Assembly (NCBI GenBank): GCA_045546315.1
Contig: JAZQCN010000139.1
Location: forward strand, 1-34,053
Direction: 5' to 3'
DNA: 34,053 nt
Source of the DNA: RGIG2041 sp045546315
GTDB taxonomy: Bacteria > Bacillota > Clostridia > UBA1381 > UMGS1253
Part shown: positions 1 to 6,513 of the stretch, in pieces
Position numbering within the stretch: the first letter of the stretch is position 1
Layout of the letters: every line of letters begins with the position of its first letter
Translations under genes and position numbers: made by a program
Notes under the pieces: model-generated
Databases searched by the model: none
Told to the model about the DNA's origin: nothing
The model's input: only the letters and a program-made list of their open reading frames with translations

Positions 1-1273
1 GCTTGGAGGAAAGAGCACTGCAAAGAGGGAAGAGATAATAATCCCGCATCTGTTAAATTCTCTGATGCACAAAAAGAAAAACAGTGGGAATTCACCGTTA
101 AAATGTATTGCATAATCAAAGACCTTATGGCAGGTAACAAGAATCTGCCCGAGGGCTTTGAAGAAGAAATGGTAGGCCACAATGCGATTGTCGGCGGCTT
201 CCAGGGTCAGAGACAGTGGACAGACCATTGGCCGAACTGCGACTATCCGGAAGCACTTTTAAGCTCCACCTTCGACTATGAAGGCGCACGCGAGCCGTTC
301 ACACTCGCAACCGAGAACGATGTGCCCAACGGCATGGGTATGCTGATGATGCGTCTTCTCACCCACCGCGCGCAGATTTTTGCAGATGTGCGTACCTACT
401 GGTCCGGCGATGCAACCGAGCGTGTAACCGGTTATAAATTAGAGGGCAAGGCTGCTGAGTCTGACGGTATTATCCACCAAGTCGGAGGCCAAGCGGTCTT
501 AGGAAGACAATCCTTTTGTACAACTCCTTGGCTCACAGAACGACATGGCTCCGATCCGACTTTTTGCAGATGTGCGTACTTACTGGTCCGGCGATGCAAC
601 CGAGCGTGTAACCGGTTATAAATTAGAGGGCAAGGCTGCTGAGTCTGACGGTATTATCCACCTGCTCAACTCCGGCGCAGCTTGCCTGGACGCTTCCGGC
701 GTATGCACCGATGAAAACGGCAACGCTGTGATGAAGCGTTGGTGGGAAGTAACCGACGAGGATACCAAGAAGATGACCGACGCTACCACCTGGTGCGAGG
801 CAGGCTTTGACAACTTCCGCGGCGGCGGTTTCTCGAGCCACTTTGATACCTACGCTGAAATGCCGGTAACCATGATTCGCTTGAATCTCGTAAAAGGTCT
901 CGGCCCGGTGCTGCAGATTGCAGAAGGCTGGACAGTGAACCTGCCGAAGGATGTAAACGACAAGTTAATGGAGCGCACCAACCCGACATGGCCGTGCACA
1001 TGGTTTGCACCGCGCTGTGACGGTAAGGAAGGCTCGCCGTTTAAGACCGCTTATGAGGTAATGATGGACTGGGGCGCAAACCACGGTGCTATCTCCTACG
1101 GTCACATCGGCGCAGACCTGATTACAATGTGCTCGATGCTTCGCATTCCGGTTTGCATGCACAATGTACCGGAGGAGGACATCTACCGTCCGGCTGCATG
1201 GAACGCATTCGGTATGGACAAGGAAGGTCAGGACTACAGAGCTTGCCAGACCTACGGTCCGCTCTACAAATAA
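1..1273 (+). CDS. fucI: L-fucose isomerase, C-terminal part (partial, frame broken by adapter artefact)
   Basis: Interconverts L-fucose and L-fuculose in the cytoplasm, the first step of fucose catabolism. The 5' part lies outside the window. The reading frame is open from base 1, and about 362 residues remain after correction against about 590 in the family. Metal-binding positions are visible: Glu in ATENDV and Asp in FADVRTYW, 24 residues apart as in the E. coli enzyme (Glu337/Asp361), and a His in SYGHIGADL near the C-terminus. The gene is interrupted by a 184-base insertion: a sequencing adapter at 479-562 plus a repeat of 379-478 at 563-662. This shifts the frame by one. Removing the 184 bases restores one continuous frame to the TAA at 1271-1273, so the gene is very probably intact in the organism. 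The family identification is from recognised conserved motifs, especially the C-terminal MLRIPVCMHN and YRPAAWNAFG segments. Confidence 0.93.
379..662 (+). repeat. 100-base direct duplication flanking the adapter
   Basis: Bases 379-478 recur at 563-662 with one difference (C396 versus T580). One copy stands on each side of the adapter. This is what is expected when a circular DNA-nanoball template carrying a 100-base insert is read through insert, adapter and insert again, or when two outward-overlapping reads are merged. Only one copy belongs in the genome. Confidence 0.93.
479..562 (+). other. MGI/BGI DNBSEQ sequencing adapter with 10-base barcode (assembly contaminant)
   Basis: Bases 479-510 match the 32-base MGI forward adapter (begins AAGTCGGAGGCCAAGCGG). 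Bases 511-520 (TCCTTTTGTA) have the length and place of the sample barcode. Bases 521-562 match the reverse complement of the 42-base MGI reverse adapter (begins CAACTCCTTGGCTCACAG) with one difference, C at 551 where I recall A. 32+10+42 gives exactly the 84 bases seen. The adapter sequences are recalled from general knowledge of the platform. This is not biological DNA. Confidence 0.95.
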
Positions 1274-1288
1274 TTTTAAAAACCAACG

Positions 1289-1326
1289 CACGCCGGGGCG
1301 CAACACCTCGGCGTGTATTTTTTATT
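1289..1326 (+). terminator. Rho-independent terminator of fucI
   Basis: A 10-base-pair GC-rich stem (1289-1298 with 1306-1315, one G-T pair) has a 7-base loop and is followed by TATTTTTTATT. It starts 15 bases after the fucI stop codon. Confidence 0.9.
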
Positions 1327-1353
1327 GAAATTTCTTTTTGTTTGGCATATAAT
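1325..1353 (+). promoter_or_regulatory. Sigma-A-type promoter of the M20D gene
   Basis: TTGAAA at 1325-1330 and a consensus TATAAT at 1348-1353 are separated by exactly 17 bases. The -35 box overlaps the T-tract of the fucI terminator. The start codon follows 37 bases after the -10 box. Confidence 0.8.
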
Positions 1354-1390
1354 AACAACAGACCTTACAATCACTACAAAGGAGAAAGCT

Positions 1391-2536
1391 ATGAACGCAA
1401 CTGTTTCCGACGAGCTGTTTTCGTATGCCGTGCGCATCCGAAGACAGCTGCACGAATATCCCGAGCTCGGCATAAACCTTGAAAAAACCGTAAAGCTGGT
1501 CAGTGAAGAGCTCGAAGAGCTTGGCATCGCCTATACCACACGCTTTGGCAAATCTGCTTTGGTTGCCGACCTCGGTCAGGGCGATAAATGCATCGCGCTG
1601 CGCGCAGATATGGATGCACTGCCGATTCAGGAAAAAACCAACCTGCCGTTCGCATCAAAAATCCCCGGGCAAATGCACGCCTGCGGACACGATGCACACA
1701 CAGCAGTCCTGCTTGCCGTTGCCAAGTGGCTCAAAGCGGAAGAAGACAAGCTTCCATGCCGCGTGCGCCTGATTTTCCAGCCAAGCGAGGAAGACCCGAC
1801 AAACGGCGCAAAGCTGTTAACGGCTGACGGCGTTTGCGAAGGCGTGGACCACATTCTCGCCGCGCACTGCGCGCCGACCATCGATGCAGGCACGCTCGGC
1901 ATACACAGCGGCGATTACATGGCGGCTTGCACCTCGGTAACATTACGCTTTTTCGGCAGAACGGCACACGCAGCTCTGCCCGAAGCCGGCATTGACGCCA
2001 TCGCCATGGGCGTAGAGGCGTATACGAAGTCAAAGGAACTCCTTGCACGCGAGGCAGGCGAGCGCAAATACATCTGGACCATCGGGCATTTGCAGGGCGG
2101 CAAGGTGCATAATATCGTTGCAGACGAATGCGTTTTGGATATTTCCTTCCGCTACTTTGACACAGACTTTGCAAACCGCGCAGAAAAAGCCATCCGCAAA
2201 CTCTGCGATGAGATTGCAAAAAAATACGGCGGTCGCGCCGAGGTGGATTGGACGCCGCTGGTCGGTCCGGTGCACAATGACGAAAAGCTGACAAATGCTT
2301 TTGAAAAAGCCGTAACCGATGCAGGCATACTCATGCAGAAAATGCCGCCGCGTATGACCTCCGAGGATTTTTCATACTATCTGGAAAAAGTACCCGGGAT
2401 GCTGTTTCGCTTCGGCACAAGAAATGAGAAAACCGGCTGTACAGCCCCAGCGCACCGAAACGATTTTTGCATCGATGAAGAAGGTATGAAAGCCGCAATC
2501 TCGGCATTTTACACCTATGTGATGCAGACTAAATAA
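1391..2536 (+). CDS. M20D family amidohydrolase (N-acyl amino acid hydrolase/hippurate hydrolase type)
   Basis: Zinc-dependent hydrolase of N-acylated amino acids or peptides, 381 residues, which is normal for the family; no signal peptide, so cytoplasmic. Visible motifs are RRQLHEYPELG (about 17-27), ALRADMDALPI (about 69-79), the metal-binding HACGHDAH (96-103) and FQPSEE (129-134) with the catalytic glutamates. ATG 1391 was chosen because AAAGGAG lies just upstream and a strong promoter precedes it; extension further upstream would run into the promoter. It has its own promoter and terminator, so it is a single-gene unit. A second M20D enzyme is encoded at 10085-11275; the two are divergent paralogues, not a recent duplication. 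The substrate cannot be predicted from sequence. Deacetylase, hippurate hydrolase and indole-acetyl-amino-acid hydrolase-like activities are all found in this family. Confidence 0.9.
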   Translation: MNATVSDELFSYAVRIRRQLHEYPELGINLEKTVKLVSEELEELGIAYTTRFGKSALVADLGQGDKCIALRADMDALPIQEKTNLPFASKIPGQMHACGHDAHTAVLLAVAKWLKAEEDKLPCRVRLIFQPSEEDPTNGAKLLTADGVCEGVDHILAAHCAPTIDAGTLGIHSGDYMAACTSVTLRFFGRTAHAALPEAGIDAIAMGVEAYTKSKELLAREAGERKYIWTIGHLQGGKVHNIVADECVLDISFRYFDTDFANRAEKAIRKLCDEIAKKYGGRAEVDWTPLVGPVHNDEKLTNAFEKAVTDAGILMQKMPPRMTSEDFSYYLEKVPGMLFRFGTRNEKTGCTAPAHRNDFCIDEEGMKAAISAFYTYVMQTK

Positions 2537-2539
2537 TTA

Positions 2540-2602
2540 AAAAAGCTACGGAGCAAGGGCGAGTGACCTTGAGAACACTCGGCTGACATTCCGTAGCTTT
2601 TT
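2540..2602 (+). terminator. Terminator of the M20D gene (bidirectional stem)
   Basis: Bases 2540-2552 pair with 2590-2602 over 13 base pairs (AAAAAGCTACGGA with its complement), ending in a T-tract. The interior holds a second small stem, CGAGTG with CACTCG. Confidence 0.8.
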
Positions 2603-2619
2603 ATTATGCAAAATAAATA

Positions 2620-2696
2620 TTGTAGGGGCGGATGTCCACATCCGCCCGTGATTTTATATCCGCTTTACAAGACGATGCAGGCATCGTCCCCTACAA
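2620..2696. repeat. 77-base palindromic intergenic element (REP/MITE-like)
   Basis: The ends are a 9-base inverted repeat, TTGTAGGGG at 2620-2628 and CCCCTACAA at 2688-2696. Inside are two further hairpins: CGGATGT-CC-ACATCCG (2629-2644) and GACGATG-CAGG-CATCGTC (2671-2688). It contains no ORF. Short elements that begin TGTAGGGGCGG are, to my knowledge, common between genes in gut Clostridia. Thirteen bases of its right end recur at 3288-3300. Confidence 0.75.
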
Positions 2697-2724
2697 AATC
2701 AGTTTCAAAGCATATTTTCCGAAT

Positions 2725-3270
2725 TCAATTTTTCGGTGTAGCCCACAGCTCTTTATAATTATCACTTTGCATACAACTCGTACTCCAAGGTTCTGAATGA
2801 TATACATAATTCCAAACAACCGGTGCAACATCCGCAACCTTTTCAGCTAAAGCGCAAACCCACGCATCTGACCGAATACAACCGTAGCATTCCTCGTATG
2901 TCACGTCATCCACAGTAACGTATATTTCCCACGCATCACTGCATCCGCAATCACCGGTGAATTTTGCATTTTCTTTAACCTGTGTAATCAGATAATCCAC
3001 GCACGCTCGGTCTGCTTGGGATAGCTTTTGCCGGCGCTCACTCGGCCACGGAACAGGACAGCGTATACTTATACCTTCTACATCCTGCAACACCTTCGTT
3101 TGGATGATGCCGTTCGAAAAGACTTCAACTTCATAGTCCAACACAGACCAACCGCCGGAATAATAATAGATTCTGACGCTCTGCATCGGCATCGGCATAC
3201 TCGCACAAAAGCCAATCACACTGCAAACCAGCACCACAATCGCCAGAATACATTTCGCCTTTCTCGTCAT
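2725..3270 (-). CDS. Hypothetical exported or membrane-anchored protein, Cys-containing
   Basis: 181 residues, not recognised. A charged start (MTRKAK) is followed by a hydrophobic stretch (about residues 7-25), so it is a signal peptide or N-terminal anchor; no clear lipobox. The rest is soluble-looking with several Cys residues, including a GDCGCSD motif near residue 108 and EECYGC near 127, which could form disulfides outside the cell or bind metal. ATG 3270 has GAGG about 7 bases upstream. It lies 26 bases downstream of the DUF3048 lipoprotein gene on the same strand with no terminator between, so the two are probably cotranscribed. Function unknown. Confidence 0.7.
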   Translation of the reverse strand: MTRKAKCILAIVVLVCSVIGFCASMPMPMQSVRIYYYSGGWSVLDYEVEVFSNGIIQTKVLQDVEGISIRCPVPWPSERRQKLSQADRACVDYLITQVKENAKFTGDCGCSDAWEIYVTVDDVTYEECYGCIRSDAWVCALAEKVADVAPVVWNYVYHSEPWSTSCMQSDNYKELWATPKN

Positions 3271-3287
3271 ATGTGTCGCCTCACTTT

Positions 3288-3300
3288 CATCGTCCCCTAC
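3288..3300. repeat. 13-base fragment identical to the right end of the 77-base element
   Basis: CATCGTCCCCTAC at 3288-3300 is identical to 2682-2694. It overlaps the stop codon of the DUF3048 gene. It may be a leftover of an element insertion, though 13 bases could also be coincidence. Confidence 0.4.
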
Positions 3301-4325
3301 TCTATCACAGCGCCGATTGCCGGATTGATAAGGTTGATGATGGTCTTACCTGGGTTGATTTCAAGCGCTGTGCCGTCTGCTTTGGTATACACCGTATCCG
3401 CGCTGCGCGATGCCTTCGACCAGGTGATTTCCTCTGCCGCACCCTCGGAGATGTAGTACCCCTTGCCGCTGCCCGTATTATACAGCTCGCGTCTTGCTGA
3501 GCCGTCGCCGAGCGATACATCTGTCACATACAGCACCAGCACATTCTTTACCGCAAGCACCTCGCCGCTCTGCAGCTTATGCGGCCTGCTACCGATGAAC
3601 TTTTCATACAGCTTGCTTTCTGCATTATAGGTATAGCCCGTTTTATATCTTGCCGAGTAGTTCAGCGTTACGCGCTCGGCTGTGACGTCCGCCTGTGGCT
3701 TAGCATAGCTTTGCGCATACTTTATGCCGTTTTGATTGTCCGTTTGTACTCTGTAGCCCGCACGCTCTGCCCAATCGGAAATGTTTTTCATGCTTGTATA
3801 TGCACTGTGCCAGTCGCCGGCAAATTTTCGCTCGCGCCAGAAAATACTGCTGCCGCTCTCGACGCCGTTAATATTGCTGATGCCGAGCGCCGGGATATCC
3901 TGCTCCGCCCTCGGACTCCAGCCGTAGTGCGTATAAATTGCGCCATTTTCCAAAACATAATCCAAAAAATAATGCCTCGACGAGCGCACCGGCCCGATTT
4001 TCGCCGTGTCCGCGTGCTTATACAGTGCCATAAAGCGCGTTGCACCGCCCTCGACCGCCATTTCGTAAATCAAATACGCGTCCTCTAAGCCTGCCTGCGG
4101 TCGCGCGTTTTCGTCGTCGTTATCTACCATAACGGCGACCGGGCGCACATCAGAGTTTATGTATCGCTCAAAAAATTCCGTGATTTCCGCATCTACAGCC
4201 TCGGTTTTCCCCTCTGCAGGCGGCGTCTCTGCACCGGTCTCCACAGCCGGCGGCTCTGCCGGCTTACAGCCCGCAAAGAGCAAGACCAACACCAATAAAA
4301 GTGCAAACAGCTTAAATTTGCGCAT
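3297..4325 (-). CDS. DUF3048 domain-containing lipoprotein (YerB-like)
   Basis: 342 residues. The N-terminus MRKFKLFALL...LLFAGC is a lipoprotein signal with the lipobox FAGC (Cys20), so the mature protein should be anchored to the outer face of the membrane. A Pro/Glu/Ala-rich linker (21-45) leads into the DUF3048 N-terminal domain (PVAVMVDND, DAYLIYEMAVEGGATRFMAL, IGPVRSSRHYF, about 55-200) and C-terminal domain (about 220-340, ending NPGKTIINLINPAIGAVIE). ATG 4325 was chosen because GAGGGG lies 5-6 bases upstream and the signal peptide begins there; an in-frame ATG 33 codons earlier would precede the promoter. Related Bacillus YerB is a lipoprotein of unknown detailed function. The TAG stop lies in a 13-base sequence identical to part of the repeat at 2620-2696. 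Confidence 0.88.
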   Translation of the reverse strand: MRKFKLFALLLVLVLLFAGCKPAEPPAVETGAETPPAEGKTEAVDAEITEFFERYINSDVRPVAVMVDNDDENARPQAGLEDAYLIYEMAVEGGATRFMALYKHADTAKIGPVRSSRHYFLDYVLENGAIYTHYGWSPRAEQDIPALGISNINGVESGSSIFWRERKFAGDWHSAYTSMKNISDWAERAGYRVQTDNQNGIKYAQSYAKPQADVTAERVTLNYSARYKTGYTYNAESKLYEKFIGSRPHKLQSGEVLAVKNVLVLYVTDVSLGDGSARRELYNTGSGKGYYISEGAAEEITWSKASRSADTVYTKADGTALEINPGKTIINLINPAIGAVIE

Positions 4326-4362
4326 AAAACCCCTCTTTTCTTCCGAAATTCTCTTTAGTTTT

Positions 4363-4391
4363 ATTGTAGCAGAAAAGCCAACGGCTTTCAA
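4363..4391 (-). promoter_or_regulatory. Sigma-A-type promoter of the DUF3048 gene
   Basis: On the minus strand TTGAAA (4391-4386) and TACAAT (4368-4363) are 17 bases apart. The start codon is 38 bases further on. Confidence 0.75.
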
Positions 4392-4489
4392 TACCAAAAC
4401 TTTCCTTCCCTCGCTTGACTGCAAAGGCTTTTCGTGGTAAAATAGATAAGGTTTGTGCCCGTAGTGTCATTTTCACAATTTATATGTAC

Positions 4490-4523
4490 GCCCCTGTAGT
4501 AAAGTGGATATAAGAACCTCTCG
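4490..4523 (+). pseudogene. Decayed 5' half of a tRNA-Arg copy
   Basis: GCCCCTGTAGTAAAGTGGAT and the bases after it match the first 24 positions of tRNA-Arg at 4665 at 22 positions. The D-stem is broken and no T-arm or 3' acceptor strand follows. Instead a long AT-rich hairpin begins (about 4518-4562, CGAAAATAT pairing with ATATTTTCG and CCAAAAT with ATTTTGG). It is probably a relic of a tRNA duplication. Confidence 0.6.
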
Positions 4524-4588
4524 AAAATATGACCAAAATAAATTTTGGATATTTTCGGAGAACCTTGATATTCGCTTCGCTCATATTT

Positions 4589-4622
4589 ACAAATCCTTTT
4601 GATAACGGAGGGATTTGTTATC
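4589..4622 (+). promoter_or_regulatory. tRNA-Arg leader with mutually exclusive pairings
   Basis: GGAGGGATTTGTT (4607-4619) is a perfect 13-base complement of 4687-4699 inside the tRNA, from the 3' D-stem into the anticodon. The same segment can also pair upstream with ACAAATCC (4589-4596), and GATAAC (4601-4606) can pair with GTTATC (4617-4622). If transcribed, the leader could compete with the anticodon arm. It may equally be debris of an inverted partial tRNA copy. Confidence 0.4.
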
Positions 4623-4664
4623 TTGATTTGTGCATCATTTTACAATTACATAGTTTAAATTTAT

Positions 4665-4739
4665 GCCCCCGTAGTTAAGTGGATATAACAAATCCCTCCT
4701 AAGGATTAGTCGCGTGTTCGATTCACGCCGGGGGTGCCA
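4665..4739 (+). tRNA. tRNA-Arg (anticodon CCT)
   Basis: Complete cloverleaf: acceptor GCCCCCG with CGGGGGT (first pair G-T), D-stem GTTA/TAAC, anticodon stem AATCC/GGATT with loop CTCCTAA giving anticodon CCT (decodes AGG), T-stem GCGTG/CACGC with loop TTCGATT, then G and an encoded CCA. It is 75 bases long with CCA. Confidence 0.93.
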
Positions 4740-4740
4740 G

Positions 4741-4773
4741 AAAAAACGGTTTGTTGAAACAAGCCGTTTTTTC
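4741..4773 (+). terminator. Terminator of tRNA-Arg
   Basis: A15-base-pair stem begins with AAAAAACGG one base after the tRNA CCA and ends in a T-tract (4741-4755 with 4758-4772, with the apex pairs open to form the loop). Confidence 0.85.
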
Positions 4774-4775
4774 AA

Positions 4776-4954
4776 TGAAATAAATCCTTTCAGGATTTAT
4801 GAAATACCCTTCGGGCGTGAAATATTGCTACGCAATACGAAATACGCCTACGGCGTGTAACAAAGGATTTATTTTATTTCACAGAAAACGAAAGTTTTCT
4901 ATTTCACAATTTGCGAAGTAAATTATTTCATATCGAACGCAGTGAGATATTTCA
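4776..4954. repeat. Array of four direct and four inverted GAAATA boxes alternating with hairpins
   Basis: Direct boxes, TGAAATA or CGAAATA: 4776-4782, 4800-4806, 4818-4824, 4838-4844. Inverted boxes, TATTTCA: 4875-4881, 4900-4906, 4924-4930, 4948-4954. Start-to-start spacing is 24, 18, 20, then 37 across the centre, then 25, 24, 24. Every gap except the central one holds a small hairpin: TAAATCC/GGATTTA, CCC/GGG, ATTGC/GCAAT, then (after the centre) AGAAAAC/GTTTTCT, AATTT/AAATT, ATATC/GATAT; CGCC/GGCG follows the fourth box. The outer left arm (TGAAATAAATCCTTT) is also roughly complementary to 4862-4881. It contains no coding region. I do not recognise it as a named family. Confidence 0.75.
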
Positions 4955-5043
4955 TTTAAATACTGTCAACGAATCCATTCACTTTTATTTTTAAAATAGT
5001 CAATATTCAAGACTATATTTAAAAAAACACAGAAGTTTTCCTA

Positions 5044-5072
5044 TTGTCGCCTTATTTTGTTTATGATAGAAT
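5044..5072 (+). promoter_or_regulatory. Promoter of the acyltransferase gene
   Basis: TTGTCG (5044-5049) and TAGAAT (5067-5072) have a 17-base spacer. The start codon is 37 bases downstream. The stretch 4955-5043 is AT-rich and holds only a small hairpin (ATAGTC at 4996 with GACTAT at 5011). Confidence 0.65.
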
Positions 5073-5109
5073 GAACATAACTAAATCAAAGCAAAAGGAG
5101 TTTGTTTCA

Positions 5110-6327
5110 ATGAACGATATCCGAGACATACTTCATATAAACATCCAATCCCCCTACTGGGATGAAGCCTACGCATCCGCGCTTGCAGAGCCGGATGTGC
5201 CCGAATGGCTGACGGAAAATTATATAGATACGCTTTACACAAAGTACGGGCTTTTGCCGAAAACGCACGAAACCGTTTTGAAAGCACTCCCCTTTGTGCA
5301 AAATGAGCCTGCGCTCTGCCTTTTGGCAAAGACACTTTACCACATTCTTGCAACAAAGAAGGGCTTCAAAGCCGCATTTACGGAATTTGAGCTACCGAAA
5401 GCGCCCGAGGGCGTGCAGAACACCATCGGCTATGACTGTGTGGCCATTTTCCCGGTGCTGGCGCACCTGCTCCCCTCGTGGAACGAGCTTAAAGCGCGCG
5501 GCATTGAAGACGATGTGCTGACGGCAAGTCTGTTTTGGGCAGATTCTCTGTTTTACCAATGCACGGAAAAGGCAGGTAAGCCTTGCTTTGACGAAGGCTT
5601 TTTTAAATCCTACGGTGTAGCGATTTATTTAAACCATCTTATCATCGGTCGCCTGCGCTTTGAAATTCACGAAAATTCCGAACGCCCGGCAAGAATCTTT
5701 CAAAACGCAAACGGCGAATACTGCGTTTTAATGGAAAACACAACGCTGCACAGAAGTGGGCATATTTTAGGCGCATACGGCTGCATGGATGAAGATGGCG
5801 CGTATGCTGCAGATTTTAAAGAAACCGAAACGACGTATGAAGGCTATGCCGTTGACCAAAATACCGGACTTGCACAAAACGCGCGCACCGTGCTTTCCAA
5901 AACGGATTGGACACCGGTGTATCAGTCCGGCTATACGGCAATTAAGGTGCATATCCCCTACGGCGGCAAACTGGACAAGGAAAACTGCGCCGCATCGTAT
6001 GCGCGCGCAAAGGAGATCTTTAAACGCTGCTTTCCGGAGTACGACTTTAAATGCTTTCTCATCTGCTGCTGGATGCTTTCGCCGGTGCTGCGCGAGCTCC
6101 TAAAACCGGAATCCAACATTCTCGCTTTTCAGGAGGGCTTTACGCTCATCCCTGCAAAAAGCGGCGCAACGGATGCGTTTTTATATGTATTCGGCATCGA
6201 AACAAGCTCGGTTTCGGACATTGATTTAGAAAAGCTGCCCGAAAACAATTCCCTGCAGCGCGGCATAAAGCAAAACGCACTGCAGGGTAAATACATACAT
6301 CAATTTCACGGCTACAAGCCGTTTTAA
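5110..6327 (+). CDS. GNAT-like acyltransferase domain protein (NAT_N/GNAT_C type)
   Basis: 405 residues, no signal peptide. The architecture resembles the clostridial acyltransferase domain-containing proteins that pair an N-terminal helical domain (about 1-120) with a GNAT-like C-terminal domain (about 120-405; recognisable stretches include YHILATKKGF, LPSWNELKARGI, NHLIIGRLRFE, TAIKVHIPYGGKLDKENC and HQFHGYKPF). Such proteins are thought to transfer acyl groups, but the substrate is unknown. ATG 5110 was chosen for AAGGAG 9 bases upstream and the promoter just before it. The stop is followed within 15 bases by a stub of an uncharacterised gene (6343) with its own ribosome binding site, so the pair was once an operon. 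Assignment of the family is from recall of its general look and is moderately sure. Confidence 0.65.
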   Translation: MNDIRDILHINIQSPYWDEAYASALAEPDVPEWLTENYIDTLYTKYGLLPKTHETVLKALPFVQNEPALCLLAKTLYHILATKKGFKAAFTEFELPKAPEGVQNTIGYDCVAIFPVLAHLLPSWNELKARGIEDDVLTASLFWADSLFYQCTEKAGKPCFDEGFFKSYGVAIYLNHLIIGRLRFEIHENSERPARIFQNANGEYCVLMENTTLHRSGHILGAYGCMDEDGAYAADFKETETTYEGYAVDQNTGLAQNARTVLSKTDWTPVYQSGYTAIKVHIPYGGKLDKENCAASYARAKEIFKRCFPEYDFKCFLICCWMLSPVLRELLKPESNILAFQEGFTLIPAKSGATDAFLYVFGIETSSVSDIDLEKLPENNSLQRGIKQNALQGKYIHQFHGYKPF

Positions 6328-6342
6328 AAGGAGCGTTATCGC

Positions 6343-6396
6343 ATGAAATTCTTTCACGTTTACAGCGAAGCGTATTTTGACGGTAAAGTATTATAA
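6343..6396 (+). pseudogene. 17-codon stub of a paralogue of the 12364 gene
   Basis: ATG 6343 follows AAAAGGAG and encodes MKFFHVYSEAYFDGKVL before a TAA. The intact gene at 12364 begins MKFFHVYNDEYFEGLVK. Eleven of the first 17 positions agree or nearly so, and the spacing to the ribosome binding site is alike. Many synonymous differences show that the two copies diverged long ago. The rest of the gene (about 560 codons) is missing, and AT-rich DNA and a terminator follow. Too short for a conventional gene call. Confidence 0.75.
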
Positions 6397-6467
6397 CACT
6401 TATTTTGTTAAATACCAAGAACTTTCCAAACACAATTTAATAAATCGGTATTTATCAAATAACCAAA

Positions 6468-6499
6468 AAGGGCGATGACACCGGTCGTCGTCTTTTTTT
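6468..6499. terminator. Bidirectional terminator between convergent genes
   Basis: A 12-base-pair stem (6468-6479 with 6484-6495, three G-T pairs) and ACCG loop are flanked by A- and T-tracts. It serves the plus-strand acyltransferase unit and the minus-strand operon ending at 6514. Confidence 0.8.
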
Positions 6500-6513
6500 A
6501 TTCCATCGTTCAA

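Noticed and set aside
103..621. A 172-residue ORF and an overlapping 242-residue ORF that repeat the same peptide
   Set aside because: Both are halves of fucI split by the adapter artefact; the novel peptide in the overlap is translated adapter.
4665..4739. tRNA-Arg as an attachment site of an integrated element
   Set aside because: No integrase, phage or conjugation gene lies nearby, and the partial copy is of the 5' rather than the usual 3' end.
4776..4954. CRISPR array
   Set aside because: The repeated unit is only 7 bases, occurs in both orientations, and the gaps are hairpins rather than unique spacers; no cas genes.
4996..5016. Hairpin upstream of the acyltransferase promoter
   Set aside because: Only six base pairs with a nine-base AT-rich loop; expected by chance in such sequence.
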